Assembly: GCA_020809705.1 (NCBI GenBank)
Contig: CP085829.1
Location: 3,596,001-3,660,000 of the forward strand
Source of the DNA: Calonectria ilicicola
Taxonomy: Eukaryota; Ascomycota; Sordariomycetes; Hypocreales; Nectriaceae
Length of the DNA stretch: 64,000 bases
Direction of reading: 5' to 3'
In this document: one piece after another, positions 1-11,040 of the stretch
How the letters are laid out: each line of letters starts with the position of its first letter
Numbering within the stretch: position 1 is the stretch's first letter
Program-made: the position numbers and the translations under genes
The notes under the pieces: generated by a model
What the model was told of the DNA's origin: nothing
What the model saw: only the letters and a program-made list of their open reading frames with translations
Databases searched by the model: none

Positions 1-183
1 CATGCGCCACGTGCAGCTCTGGGTGTCAATCATGTGAATGCGGGCAAAACCAATGCAGAGATTGGAACCGCTTCGGACATTGTCGATCACAGCATTGTAG
101 ACAAACGTAACCGGGGCATTTGATATTACACCAAGCTTCAGGGACAGTTCGCGCGAAACATCGCCTAGGGTATTCCCAAGCAT
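1..183 (-). CDS. partial hypothetical protein, 5' end only
   Basis: An open frame runs on the minus strand from an ATG at 183 to the window edge, 61 codons without a stop and with coding-like codon use. The peptide begins MLGNTLGDVSRELSLKLG and includes a hydrophobic/aromatic stretch (APVTFVYNAVIDNV). I do not recognise the family. Just upstream of the ATG the frame has two TAG codons, and the sequence before it could also be read as a splice acceptor (GTAG), so this may be an internal exon rather than the true start. It lies downstream of RPL21 on the same strand. Real gene is plausible but not certain; function unknown. Confidence 0.4.
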   Translation of the reverse strand, partial: MLGNTLGDVSRELSLKLGVISNAPVTFVYNAVIDNVRSGSNLCIGFARIHMIDTQSCTWRM

Positions 184-465
184 TCTCGTTATTGAGTTGC
201 AGCTACTACGGCCGGGATGGCAAGCAGTCTATTTGACTAGCTCAATATCAACCCCTCGTTTTCAGGGAAGCTGGACGCACATCACCAGAGAGATCACATC
301 CATCAGCTACACAAGTCTTTCTTTTTTTCGTTCCCAAGGATGTCATTTGGTTTCATTCCCTATGGACATCAAAATGCAAGCCCTTGCCATGCAGAGTTCT
401 TTCCCATCCGGACGCAACACCCCAAGCAAAAAGAAGCAAGCACCACACAACCCCGCACAAGCTTT
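184..465. other. intergenic, RPL21 3' flank
   Basis: Short spacer between RPL21 (which ends at 466 on the minus strand) and the partial gene at the left edge. It would carry the RPL21 3' UTR and the upstream region of the partial gene. No further gene or motif is seen. Confidence 0.5.
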
Positions 466-1160
466 TTAAATAGTGGTCTCGTAGGGAAGAGGGGTGACGG
501 TCTCAGGGGGAGTGTCGGTAAGAGAGACGGTCAGGGCAGCTCGGGGGCCGACGGGCTGGCGCTTCAGGTTAACGGGGTTGCCAGAGGCCTTGGCCTCCTT
601 CTTGGCCTCAGCGTTGGCCTTCACACGCTTGAGGAAGTCCTCTCGTGATCGGGAGGGCTGGATGTGCTCGATTCGGACGTTGATGCGCTTCTCGATGTAG
701 CGGTGCTTGACCTTCTTGTACACGATGATGCCGACGGCAGACTTGGTGACGTTGTAGATGACACCGGTCTTACCGTGGTAGACCTTGTAGGGCATACTGT
801 CGCCGTGTGTTAGCCCATGTGTCCATCTTGTATTCCCCATCGCCAAAAGTCGCAAGTCGCGGATTTTCGCAAAGGTACTTGGAGAGTCGTCTTACCCCTT
901 CTGGACGGCACCGTTGGTCTTGATGTCGACAATGTCACCGACGCTGGAGAGCGCAAGTTAGCCAAACGAACCAAAGTCATTGGGAATTTTCTCAAACTCA
1001 CTGGTAGGTCCTGAGGTAGGTGTTCAGGGCAATCATACCCTTCTGGCGGAAGTCCCGGCTGAAGGCATACTAAAAACAATAATCAGCGCCATGTCATGAC
1101 GACCAATTCCGTGATTGAACATACGCGGGTGCCCGCTCTCTTTCCGTAGGAGTGACCCAT
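466..1160 (-). CDS. rpl21: 60S ribosomal protein L21 (eL21)
   Basis: Large-subunit ribosomal protein of the cytoplasm. Four exons on the minus strand: 1160-1125, 1069-1002, 943-896 and 796-466. Joined they give 483 nt, a 160-residue protein, which is the usual eukaryotic L21e length. The start [12 protein letters not shown] is a 36-nt first exon followed by a GTATGT donor. The middle exons give the conserved [23 protein letters not shown] and [19 protein letters not shown] blocks, and the end is PLPYETTI, like yeast L21. Introns are 55, 58 and 99 nt with GT-AG ends. A purely single-exon reading of the last block would miss the N-terminal third. It is divergent from RPS9, with 384 bp between start codons, suggesting shared transcriptional control. 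Confidence 0.96.
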
Positions 1161-1544
1161 CTCGAATCGTGTGCTGCGAACGCCGGTGGGTTGGGGTTAG
1201 TAGTCGTGGGTTGGCGAAAGAGATGGTGAAGACCTTCGCTTGGTGTTGTGGATTTCGAAGGCGACTGGCTTGTGGGACGGGCCCTAAGATAATCCGGATT
1301 TTTTTTTTCTCGCTCGCATCGTGTAGGGCAAGGGCGAACGTGGGGTGGACCTGCCGAAACCCCGTTAGGGTTCAGAGGGATCTGCGCACGTGACGGAAAA
1401 GGCCCGTGAATTTACTCCCCCACAAGTTGGCGATTTTCAGAACCAGTGTGCAAAAGTTCAACTCCCGCCAAACACCCAGGAGAACGTCAAGTGAGTGCCA
1501 CCCACAGCATCTTTGCAGCGCGCATCAATTAACAAGACTTCAGG
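1161..1544. promoter_or_regulatory. shared divergent promoter of RPL21 and RPS9 with TTAGGG and CACGTG sites
   Basis: The 384-bp region between the two ribosomal protein starts contains CCCTAA at 1282-1287, TTAGGG at 1365-1370 and the palindrome CACGTG at 1387-1392. In Candida albicans and other non-Saccharomyces ascomycetes, ribosomal protein promoters are known to use Tbf1 (telomere-like TTAGGG repeat) together with Cbf1 (CACGTG). The motifs are visible. That the two factors bind here is inferred. Both Tbf1-like sites face opposite ways, fitting a bidirectional promoter. Confidence 0.6.
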
Positions 1545-2260
1545 ATGGCTCCTCGCGCCCATTCCAAGACCTCGCGTGTCCCTCGCAGACCCTTCGAGTC
1601 TGCTCGATTGTCAGTAATCACCGGCCACTGAACATGAGCTTGTCTCTGTTTAAGTCGATTGTGAATCCGAACTGACATTATAATACCAGGGACTCTGAGT
1701 TGAAGCTCGTCGGCGAGTATGGCCTGCGCAACAAGCGTGAGGTCTGGCGAGTCGGTTTGACTCTGTCCAAGATCCGTCGTGCTGCCCGGTAAGCCCAGAC
1801 GAATTTTGCCCTCTGGTGATGGAATTGGCCTTCTGACAATCTCTCCAGTCAGCTTCTTACCCTCGACGAGAAGGACCCCAAGCGTCTCTTCGAAGGCAAT
1901 GCCCTCATTCGCCGTCTCGTCCGTGTCGGTGTCCTCGACGAGTCCCGCATGAAGCTCGATTACGTCCTGGCCCTTAAGGTTGAGGATTTCTTGGAGCGCC
2001 GCCTCCAGACTTGCGTCTACAAGCTCGGTCTTGCCAAGTCCATCCACCACGCCCGTGTCCTGATCCGCCAGCGCCACATCCGTGTCGGCAAGCAGATTGT
2101 CAACGTTCCTTCTTTCATCGTCCGTCTCGACTCCCAGAAGCACATTGACTTTGCTCTGTCCTCGCCCTTCGGTGGCGGCCGCCCCGGCCGTGTCCGCAGA
2201 AAGAAGGCCAAGGCCGGTGAGGGTGCCGATGGCGAGGATGGTGAGGAGGATGACGAGTAA
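1545..2260 (+). CDS. rps9: 40S ribosomal protein S9 (uS4)
   Basis: Small-subunit protein of the uS4 family, involved in decoding fidelity and early 40S assembly. Three exons: 1545-1609, 1690-1788 and 1849-2260, 576 nt in all, a 191-residue protein of normal family length. The N-terminus is [22 protein letters not shown]. The S4 RNA-binding core is seen in the last exon ([20 protein letters not shown], then [19 protein letters not shown]). The tail is acidic (GEDGEEDDE), as in fungal S9. The introns (80 and 60 nt) interrupt codons in phase 2, and the joined frame is continuous. The exon 1 donor is GTCAGT and the exon 2 donor GTAAGC. It shares its promoter with RPL21. Confidence 0.97.
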
Positions 2261-2600
2261 ATGTACACAAAAATTGTGCATTAACGGTTCTCCTACGTAT
2301 CTAGGGCTGTTGGGGGCGGAATACCACTCTTGGGAAGGGGGTTCTCTTCATAGCTTGCGGCGTTGGCCAGAGGATAAAAATGGAATGATTTCGCCAAACG
2401 GTAACGACAAAAAAGAAAGGCCCCAAGTTCCTCTTCCCTGTGTACATGAGTTTCAACGAAATTCTATGACCGTCCAAAATTTTTATCCGTTCCTCCCTTC
2501 TCTGTGAAACCATGGCATGTCCCTTTTCTGTCCCACGCGACGCCTTTCATAGTTAAGATTGTAATAATGTCCTTTTTTTTTCTCGCTATGAAATGCAACG
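2261..2600. other. convergent intergenic region RPS9/SLU7
   Basis: About 340 bp between two 3' ends, with T-rich runs near 2572-2583 that fit 3' processing signals of either gene. No gene is seen. Confidence 0.5.
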
Positions 2601-4010
2601 CTATGTAAGAAGCTCATCCTTGCCCAGCATCTTGGCCATGGGATCGTTTGCCGCCGACCTCTTCCGCCTGTACTCGTCCATTTCTTCCTCGGTTACTCCA
2701 TTCATCATCTCTTCCCGGCTTCGCTTCTTGGCCTTTGTATCTTCCGATTCCACTTGATCCTTCTCCTTCGTCAACACCTCAGGGGCCTCCTCTGGCTTAT
2801 CCTCAATCAAGTTTGCGCCGCTTCGTTGCCTCTCGGCAGCCTCCCAGGCGGCCTTGCCCTCCTCGCCCGTACAGTAGCTATTCTTCACAAATGAGTGGCA
2901 GCAGGCGAATCCCCACTTGAAGTTGCACCACCAGCTTCCCCAGACGGAGGTGTGATTTTTGATGTGTACATCCTCGGCGTATTTTGATTTGACCACCTTC
3001 AGAGGTGCTCCCTTGATCAGGCCGGCTTCGTCATATTCCACAAATCTCTCCGACTCGGTAACGGTCATGTTACGGAGAGCCGCTGGCATCGTCTTCTGTT
3101 CATCCGCGCCATACCTGTCCAGCAACATGGCTTCTCTCTCCGCTCGCTTCTCTTCAGCAGCTTCTCTTTCAACCTTTCGATAGAACTCTCCCGCTGTAGG
3201 GTTGGCTTGCAGATGCTGGCGGGTGTCACCCTTCCTCTCTTGCGCTTCCCAAGCATATCTCTGTGCCTTTTTAAACTCGCCAGCATCGCCAGAGGATCGC
3301 ATGTACCCTTCTTCAGCAAAGACTTCAGCAGCTTTGTCAGCTGTGGCACCACCGTCGACCAGCGATCTCGTCTTGGGGTCGTATTTAGCGGACTCGAGAT
3401 CCAGATTCAAAAGATATTTGGCCGTGTCTTCACGAATTCGCAGTTGCCTGGTTGCCGTGCTCTGATGTTTGCTCATGTCGTTTTCTTCAGCATACTTGTC
3501 GCCATCGTCCTTGTCACCATCCTTGTCACCATCCTTGTCACCATCCTCTTCACCCTGGGCTTGCTTGCGTAGACCTTCCATGGTGTTGTATTCATCCACC
3601 ACATGGCGATACTCCTTCGCATCAAAGCCATTCCACCGATCTCTCTTTGCGTCCCAGCCCATCTTGACATCTTGAAGCATCTCATCGGCCTGAATATCTT
3701 TCCCTGTGAACTTGGCGCCTCTCGCCCTAGGTCGACTTAAACAATCCTTCTTCTTGTGTGTCATCGCGCCGCAGTTCTCGCACGCGCCCTTTCGATATTT
3801 TGTCGCGGCCGGGCCAGCCTTTTTCCCGCGATCATACCATTGCGACTTTTCGCTCTTCTCTTCGCGACGCTGATGCTTGAGGTAATCGGTGTCGTCTCCT
3901 TCTTCGCCAGCGTAAAACGGACGTTTACTAATAAAGGAGGGGATGTAAATGTTTTCCTCCTTGGAGGCTGCGCCAGCTCCTGAGGGCGGCTTTGGGGGCA
4001 GTGGCGGCAT
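2601..4010 (-). CDS. slu7: pre-mRNA-splicing factor SLU7
   Basis: Second-step splicing factor of the spliceosome that acts in 3' splice-site choice. Single exon, 469 residues from the ATG at 4010. An in-frame ATG eight codons upstream (4034) exists, but MPPLPPKP is the start seen across the family. It shows the conserved [14 protein letters not shown] motif (residues about 22-35), a CCHC zinc knuckle with C77, C80, H85 and C90, and the conserved block [10 protein letters not shown]...WGFACC further down. The GDKD unit repeated three times (near residues 160-175, at 3505-3545) is a local low-complexity insertion. The C-terminal tail is charged (KKRSREEM...KRSAANDP). It is divergent from REV3 with 357 bp between starts. 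Confidence 0.96.
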   Translation of the reverse strand: MPPLPPKPPSGAGAASKEENIYIPSFISKRPFYAGEEGDDTDYLKHQRREEKSEKSQWYDRGKKAGPAATKYRKGACENCGAMTHKKKDCLSRPRARGAKFTGKDIQADEMLQDVKMGWDAKRDRWNGFDAKEYRHVVDEYNTMEGLRKQAQGEEDGDKDGDKDGDKDDGDKYAEENDMSKHQSTATRQLRIREDTAKYLLNLDLESAKYDPKTRSLVDGGATADKAAEVFAEEGYMRSSGDAGEFKKAQRYAWEAQERKGDTRQHLQANPTAGEFYRKVEREAAEEKRAEREAMLLDRYGADEQKTMPAALRNMTVTESERFVEYDEAGLIKGAPLKVVKSKYAEDVHIKNHTSVWGSWWCNFKWGFACCHSFVKNSYCTGEEGKAAWEAAERQRSGANLIEDKPEEAPEVLTKEKDQVESEDTKAKKRSREEMMNGVTEEEMDEYRRKRSAANDPMAKMLGKDELLT

Positions 4011-4367
4011 GGTCGGTTCGATTGAAAGGATCACAGTCGGACGTGGTATTAATTATGTCTGGAAATAAAAGCGATCGTAACGGTGAATTCCAAGACACAA
4101 AATCCAAAGGGGTTGCGAAGTAATAGAAACCAAGGGTGGAGATTGGTATTCTCACGCCGAAGATGCGCAAGGTGCCTAGCGCATTTGACGAAGTTTCTTG
4201 ATAAGCGGCTATCAGCACGTGACTTCGCGCAAAGGACAAGGGATCGCGTCACGTTGGCCGCATGTGAGTCGTGAACAAGTCCGTCAGCAGCGCAATCGCC
4301 TTCTCAGTTGAGCGAGCGCACTGGAATCTTTATGCGGTAGTCCTGATGAGGTAGGAACCCGAGGAAC
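4011..4367. promoter_or_regulatory. divergent promoter SLU7/REV3 with two minimal uORFs before REV3
   Basis: The 357-bp spacer carries both promoters. Immediately before the REV3 start are two three-codon upstream ORFs, ATGCGGTAG at 4332-4340 and ATGAGGTAG at 4346-4354, each coding Met-Arg-stop. If they lie in the transcript they should reduce initiation at the REV3 ATG. The transcription start is not known from sequence. No clear TATA box is seen. Confidence 0.55.
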
Positions 4368-7300
4368 ATGGATCAGTTCCGAGTGAGACTGAACTGCATC
4401 GACCATTACCAAGCTACACCCACTCGCTTTGATCCTCAGCTTCGCAACGATGTCAAGCCGGAACAAATCGCCAAGGGACCCAAGGTTCCAGTCATTAGAA
4501 TATTTGGGTCGACAGAAACTGGCCAAAAAGTATGCGCACATATCCACGGCGCTTTCCCGTACTTGTATGTAGAGTACGAAGGAGGTCTAGATCCCGATCA
4601 AGGTAGCCAACCCATGATAGCTTTACCCTAGACTTGCTAACCCTGTTCAAGTCGGCTCTTACATCTATCGCCTCCATCTATCTATCGACCATGCTCTGGC
4701 TGTTAGCTATCGCCAGGATAAATATGGCAACAATGTCAAATACGTCGCTCGCATCACCCTGGTCAAGGGGATCCCCTTCTATGGCTTTCACGTTGGCTAC
4801 CGCTTCTTTTTGAAGATCTACATGTTTAATCCTATTGTCATGACAAGACTGGCGGATCTTCTTCAACAGGGCCTCATTATGAAGCACAAATTTCAACCCT
4901 ACGAAGCACACCTTCAGTATTTGCTCCAGTTCATGGTCGATTATAACTTATATGGCTGCGACTATGTTGACTCTTCAAGCACGCATTTTAGAGCACCCGT
5001 TCCTGAATATAACCAGGGGTCAAACTCGTTTCATTTTTGGCACAATCAATCGATACCAAAATATGCCATTACCGACGAGCTCAATCTTCCCAAGGCTAGC
5101 CATTGCCCACTTGAGGTGGATATTTGCGTTCATCATATCACCAACCGGAACCTGGTTAAAGAGCGGCACTTACATCATGATTTTACGGAGCGGCTTAACC
5201 CAATCCCAGATGACCTCAAGTTTGTTCACAGCATGGCAGGGCTCTGGGAGGATGAAACAAGGAGGCGCAAACGACAGATGCAATACTCGAGCCACGACAA
5301 CAGTCCCTTCCCCCCCGAGGTCCTTGTTTCGATGTCCGCCGATCCTCGGTGGTCTCAGCCTGCTGGTTGGCTTCATGAAGACGAATTTCGAGGTCGAATT
5401 CCGGATCTAATAATTGCAGAAAGAGATTCTCAAAGCCAGCCAGAGCTCGAGTTTGATACTTTTGTGAACCCCGAGCCTTTTGAACGATCCATAAAAACCG
5501 CCCTCCAGTCAGTTGAAGATCTCTTCCCTTCAACCCTCATGCCGGCTCTGGGCCTCCAGTCCGAAGTGGATAACCCAGAAGAGGATCCTGCAAGCAGCAT
5601 TGAAGTTGACGAGCAAGGCGTTCTCCAATCTCAAAAAGAACATGACGAATTCTTTCCAAATTCGTCAGATGACGAAGCGTTCGCGATGCTGCTGTCAATG
5701 GAGGATAAGAATAAAGATGCTGTTGATCAGGATGATTTACCTCAGCACAACGAAGACGTCTCCCATCTTCCAGAAGGCGTGGTCGACAATGAAGAAAGAC
5801 TTGGGAGTGATGGGCTTTTCGAGAGTGCCGCGTCTGACTTGCTGGTTGACCAAGAGACTGACTTGGCGACTGTGGAAGCTCATGAAATACTGATCCCACG
5901 GGATATTGTCGATTATGCCATGGAAAATGACCTGGAGGTTGATAACTCGCAGGATTCTGTTGAAAGTAGTGGCAATGGTGAAAGTGATGAAGTCGAAGAT
6001 TACGAAGATGTTGAAGGCGACGAAGATGCTGAAGATGCTGAAGACGATGAAGGTGCTAGTGTTGATGAAGCTGCCGAGGATCATGAGGTTGCTGCAGATG
6101 GTGAAGGTGATGACGATGACAATCAATCAGCGCGCAAACGCTCCCTGTCACCACAAGCACACACCTCAGGCCCCAGCAAGCGAAGGAAGTCGTTTGAGTC
6201 GCAAATCGCCGAGTTGGAATCGGCCCTCTCGGACGTAGAAGGGCTCTCATCTGAACTACAGGGCGAGAATTTTCCTTTGCCGAATAGTGCTTTTCCGCGC
6301 GTCAATAATTCAACAACTCTCTCTGAGATTGCAGATGCAAACTCTAATACAAAACATGGTTTTAGTGAGTTGAACCAATCGAGTCAGGCAACCCAGTCAT
6401 CTCAGCAAAGTTTCGACGGCGGGTATACGAGGCGAGTCACTTTCAACCTGCACGATTCTATTATTGGTGAAGATGAAATAGACGATGAAGAGTTACTTTC
6501 ACTCCCCCCCATAGTGTCATCCGACCTTGAGTTTGACATAGATGATGGCCGACAAGACCTGATTGAGAAAGCAATTGAGGAAATATCGGATGGGCCAGCT
6601 TTGATATATTCAATACCCCCGCCCACGGCCGACGAAGTGGCTTCAACTATGCAGGATTATAATCTTCCAGATGCAATTTATCAAGAACCCTACTACAGTA
6701 GAGAAAAGGACGTGCCAGAACGAACACGGGAGTATGCCGGCCGGCGGTTCAAACTTAAGAGCAATACTCTTCGGTTTTTGCCTGAATTTGACCCAACGGG
6801 TACATCTGCGGCAAATTACGGCCTTGAACACGGCACTGGTCTCACCAAACTAGAAATGCGCCGTCAATATAGGCAGCAGAGAAAAGAATGCAAAACAAAG
6901 CACTGGGAAATTGCGATTCCTCCTCCTACCTATGAGGAGGTGGAAACCTGGTGGGAGGAACAGACACAACGTGAGACGGAGGAGGAGCCAAGTTCCAGTC
7001 ACTTGCCCACTCCAAGAGATTACCTCTCTCAAATTGATGGGCCAACCCCCAAGAGCAAACATGACTTCAAATATGCCAAGTCAGAAAAGTCGTCCAGCGT
7101 TGAACACGAAGCTCAGTACATGAGCACGATGAGTTTAGAGATTCATGTCAACACCCGTGGCAAATTTGTACCCAATCCCGAGGAAGACGAAGTTCAATGC
7201 ATATTTTGGGCTCTAAAATCCGACGAAACTATGCTCGATAGCCAAGACCCGACGGATTCGATCCAATCAGGTATCATCGTGGTATCTAGAGATGGCAGTA

Positions 7301-9639
7301 TGGAGCGGCGGGTAAGACGCCAAGCTACGAGTGAAGTCATTGGGGAAAGTTCCGAGCTAGACTTGATGGTTCGGATGGTTGAAATTGTGAGGACGCATGA
7401 TCCTGACATTCTCACCGGTTATGAGGTACATGGGAGTTCGTGGGGCTATCTAATAGAGAGGGCAAGGTTCAAGTATGGCTACAATCTATGCGACGAGTTT
7501 TCTCGCATGAAAACGGAATCGCAGGGGAGATTTGGCAAGGAGAAGGATCGATGGGGGTTCAACACCACGTCCACCATCCGCGTTACGGGAAGGCACATGA
7601 TTAATATTTGGAGAGCGATGCGGGGCGAGTTGAACCTTTTGCAGTACACAATGGAAAATGTTGTGTGGCATCTTCTTCATCGCCGAATCCCCCATTACTC
7701 ATGGAGGGTACTGACTACATGGTACAAGAGCAACAGGCCTGGTCATATATGTCAGTTGCTCAAGTACTATGAAAGTCGCACCAAGATGGACATCGAAATC
7801 CTTGAGGCAAACGAGCTGATTGCGAGAACCAGCGAACAAGCACGCTTGTTAGGGATTGATTTCTTCTCAGTCTTCTCGAGAGGATCTCAATTCAAGGTCG
7901 AATCCTTCATGTTCAGGATCGCAAAGCCGGAAAACTTCATGCTCGTGTCTCCCAGTCGAAAGCAGGTCGGTGGGCAAAATGCGCTTGAATGTCTCCCGCT
8001 CGTCATGGAACCTCAGAGCGCATTCTACAACAGCCCGCTTATAGTCTTAGACTTCCAAAGCCTTTACCCCAGTGTCATGATTGCCTACAACTACTGTTAT
8101 TCAACATTCTTTGGGCGGATCACGAATTGGAGAGGCATGAACAAAATGGGGTTCACGGAATACCGGCGCCAGAAAGGTGTCTTGGAATTGCTGGAAGATT
8201 ACATCAACATCTCGCCCAATGGTATGATGTACATCAAACCAGAGATCCGCAAGTCGCTCATGGCAAAGATGCTTACTGAAATTTTGGAAACTCGTGTCAT
8301 GGTCAAGAATGGCATGAAGCAGGACAAAAGCGACAGGACGCTGCAGCAGTTGCTAAACAACCGACAGCTAGCGTTGAAATTGCTCGCTAACGTCACATAC
8401 GGCTACACCTCTGCGTCATTTTCCGGGCGCATGCCGTGCTCAGAGATTGCAGACAGCATCGTTCAAACTGGGCGCGAGACCTTGGAGAGAGCGGCGGCCT
8501 TCATCCACTCTGTCGAGCGATGGGGGGCCAACGTCGTCTATGGCGATACCGACAGTTTATTTATCTATTTAAAAGGGAGAACGAAGAATCAGGCATTCGA
8601 GATCGGCAACGAAATCGCCAAGGCCGTTACAGAGATGAACCCTCAGCCCATCAAGTTGAAATTCGAAAAGGTCTACCACCCATGCGTCCTTCTAGCCAAG
8701 AAACGCTACGTTGGCTACAAATACGAAACTCCAGACCAGGTCGAGCCAGAGTTTGACGCAAAAGGAATTGAAACCGTCCGAAGGGATGGGACACCGGCAG
8801 AGCAGAAAATCGAAGAGAAAGCCCTACGGCTGCTCTTTGAAACAGCAGATCTCAGCCAGATTAAAAAATATTTCCAGAAACAATGCAAGAAAATCATGAA
8901 GAACAATGTCTCAGTCCAAGACTTTTGCTTCGCAAAGGAAGTTCGTCTCGGGACGTATTCCAACAAAGGGCCAGCGCCGGCCGGAGCACTGATCAGCACG
9001 AAGCGAATGTTGCAAGACGCCCGGGCCGAACCGCAGTATGGCGAGCGAGTCCCATACGTCGTCATCACGGGCGCACCAGGTGCAAAGCTGGTTGACCGGT
9101 CCGTTGCGCCGGAGGAGCTTCTCAGTCACCCACACTGGCAGTTGGATGCAGAGTACTACATTACAAAAAATCTCATTCCACCGCTAGAGCGCATATTTAA
9201 CCTTGTCGGTGTCAGTGTGCGGCAGTGGTACAACGAGATGCCCAAGATTCGGCGGATACATCGAGCCGCCGCGTTGGGTGGCAAGAAAACGACGCTTGAT
9301 GCATACTGGAGATCACAGCACTGCCTCATTTGCCGAAGAAGGTTCAATGACAAGGACAGCCTCCTTTGTCGGCGCTGCCGGCGCAGCAGCCAGAAGTCGC
9401 TTCAAATCCTTGAATCTAGGGTGACGACTGAAGAACGTCGGCTCCAAGACGTCCTTGCCATCTGCCGTGGTTGCACGGGGCTTGGGCAAAGGGAAGAGGT
9501 TAGCTGCGATAGCAAGGACTGCGCCGTGTTTTGGACCAGGATGAGACAGGAAGGCAAGGTGCGAGAGGAGAGGGGCGCCAATGAGCCAGCGATTCAATCA
9601 ATTCTGGACGGGGTAGACAGACGCCTCCTGCGGTGGTAG
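4368..9639 (+). CDS. rev3: DNA polymerase zeta catalytic subunit REV3
   Basis: B-family polymerase that extends from lesions and mismatched termini in error-prone translesion synthesis, working with Rev7 and Rev1 in the nucleus. Two exons, 4368-4602 and 4652-9639; the 49-nt intron has a TTGCTAAC branch site. Joined length is 5223 nt, 1740 residues. N-terminal B-family domain: MDQFRVRLNCIDHY. A long linker contains an acidic D/E run (about residues 520-570). Polymerase motifs are intact: motif A DFQSLYPS (about 1212), motif B KLLANVTYGYTSASFSG (about 1321) and motif C YGDTDS (1375-1380). The C-terminus has two cysteine clusters, C1636/C1639/C1651/C1654 (zinc) and C1683/C1686/C1697/C1702, the latter expected to hold an iron-sulfur cluster. 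All catalytic aspartates are present, so it looks functional. Confidence 0.97.
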
Positions 9640-10801
9640 TGGTGTTTCTTACGGACTATGCATGCATTAGTAGCATCAACAAAAATCAGAGCAATTGATT
9701 CCATGAAGCCCATGCATAGACCCATAATATGATCCATCTCAGTTGAACCGCTGCCCTCAATACTCCCGAAGATCCTTCCAAGGGCGATAGACAACTTGGC
9801 AGGTAGCCGCGATAGTCGCTATTGGGCTTTCTAGTTGGACGCCCCCCAGAGTCACAACGCCATTTCAAAGTGCATATGTGTAAGCAGGAATAGCGTATGC
9901 AAAGCAATGCAGCTCTGGCCATATCTAGAAGTGTCTAGGTGACAATGGACGGCCAACAGATTTCTCCCAAGGGTGGGCATGGACAGCTGCAAGGGAGGAG
10001 GCCATGCATGCATGGTCACTTCATTGGTAGACTTGCCTTGAGCTGCATGCTGAGGCAAAAGCATCGACAGGTCATCTGGCCCCGACGAGCCTCTTCTCTC
10101 TCTCAATGTGAGACATTGTGCCCGGCCCCCCGATGCAGTCTACGGGGTTGCTCCGGAACTCTTTTGACGAGTCACAAAGTCGTCATATCGAGGTACATAC
10201 ACGAGGCGCACCAGAGACACTGTGTGCTCCCACACCACACACACACACGCGCGTGCGCGCGCACGCTATCTCTCGCTCTCTCTCGCGATCAATTCAATTT
10301 CGATCGGTCTCTCTGTCATTCTTTTTGGTGCGATTCAATTAATTCCTGCTGTGGTTTTTTTTTTTTTTTTTTCATCGTGTCGCCTCGCAGCCAGCTCCAG
10401 GTCGGAAAATGGGTCGCCCGCCCGTCGAGTGTATACACACAAATGGCAGCCTCACAAATCATGATTCCGCACCCATGCCATCCATTCCGTCCATTTGCAC
10501 ATTGAGTCTTGGCAATGTCAGAGGGAAAAAAATTCCTCACCAATACGGGCTATCAGCTGGAGTGCCATCCTCAGTTGGGCGCCAATAGTTGCCTGCATGT
10601 CTCTGTTTGCTTCCAAGGCAAACAAACCACAGCCTGATTCTCCTGCAGGTCGCGCGGGGAAGGATATAAACCCCTCTCCCTCATGTAGCACTTTCTTTCA
10701 TTTCTCTTCTTCTTTTCATCAGCATCTAGCATCAAAGCAACAACAATCATCTTAAACTTGAACCCATTTTTCAGCTGTCCAGCAACTCCTATCTATCCAA
10801 C
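9640..10801. other. intergenic region with TATA-type promoter of the following gene
   Basis: No gene is seen in this 1.16 kb. An alternating purine-pyrimidine tract lies near 10233-10265 (CACACA...GCGCGC), a T17-type run near 10359-10372, and a TATA-like element GATATAAA at 10663-10670 followed by a CT-rich leader about 130 bp before the next start codon. The TATA box, CT-rich leader and A-rich sequence before the ATG look like a strong, regulated fungal promoter. Confidence 0.5.
10663..10670 (+). promoter_or_regulatory. TATA box candidate
   Basis: GATATAAA followed by a pyrimidine-rich stretch, about 130 bp before the split start codon at 10802. Position and context fit a core promoter; the start site itself is not known. 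Confidence 0.5.
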
Positions 10802-11040
10802 ATGTATGTATCCATCTATGCACTATCTATTCCCAGATCAATTGCTCACCATACACAGGCATGCCAATCCTCTCGTCAACCCTCTCGACAACCCTCTCGT
10901 CAACATGTATGTATATATCTATGCATTATCTATTCCCAGGTCAATTGCTCATCATACACAGGCACACCAATCCTAACGCCAACATGTATGTATCTATCCA
11001 TGCACTATCTATTCCCAGGTCAATTGCTCACCATACACAG
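10801..11040 (+). repeat. three near-identical 55-nt introns in tandem exon-intron units
   Basis: Introns at 10804-10858, 10907-10961 and 10986-11040 are all exactly 55 nt. By eye, copies 1 and 3 differ at 3 positions, 1 and 2 at 5, 2 and 3 at 4. Each sits in phase 2 inside AAC AT|G. The intervening exons (48 and 24 nt) are also related (CAY RCC AAT CCT ... AAC), the first being enlarged by three 12-nt units coding PLVN/PLDN/PLVN. This is what tandem duplication of a 79-bp exon-intron unit would give; an introner-type intron multiplication is the alternative. Confidence 0.8.

Noticed and set aside
1529..2281. 250-codon open frame on the minus strand opposite RPS9
   Set aside because: It overlaps a clearly identified ribosomal protein gene over all its exons; the antisense frame is a by-product of codon bias.
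4011..4034. Upstream ATG start for SLU7 (MILSIEPT extension)
   Set aside because: SLU7 proteins start at the [12 protein letters not shown] motif; the eight extra residues have no family counterpart.
10758..10976. Separate open frame reading through the intron repeats in another frame
   Set aside because: It begins with TTG, ends before the coiled-coil part and is explained as a shadow of the repeated exon-intron units.
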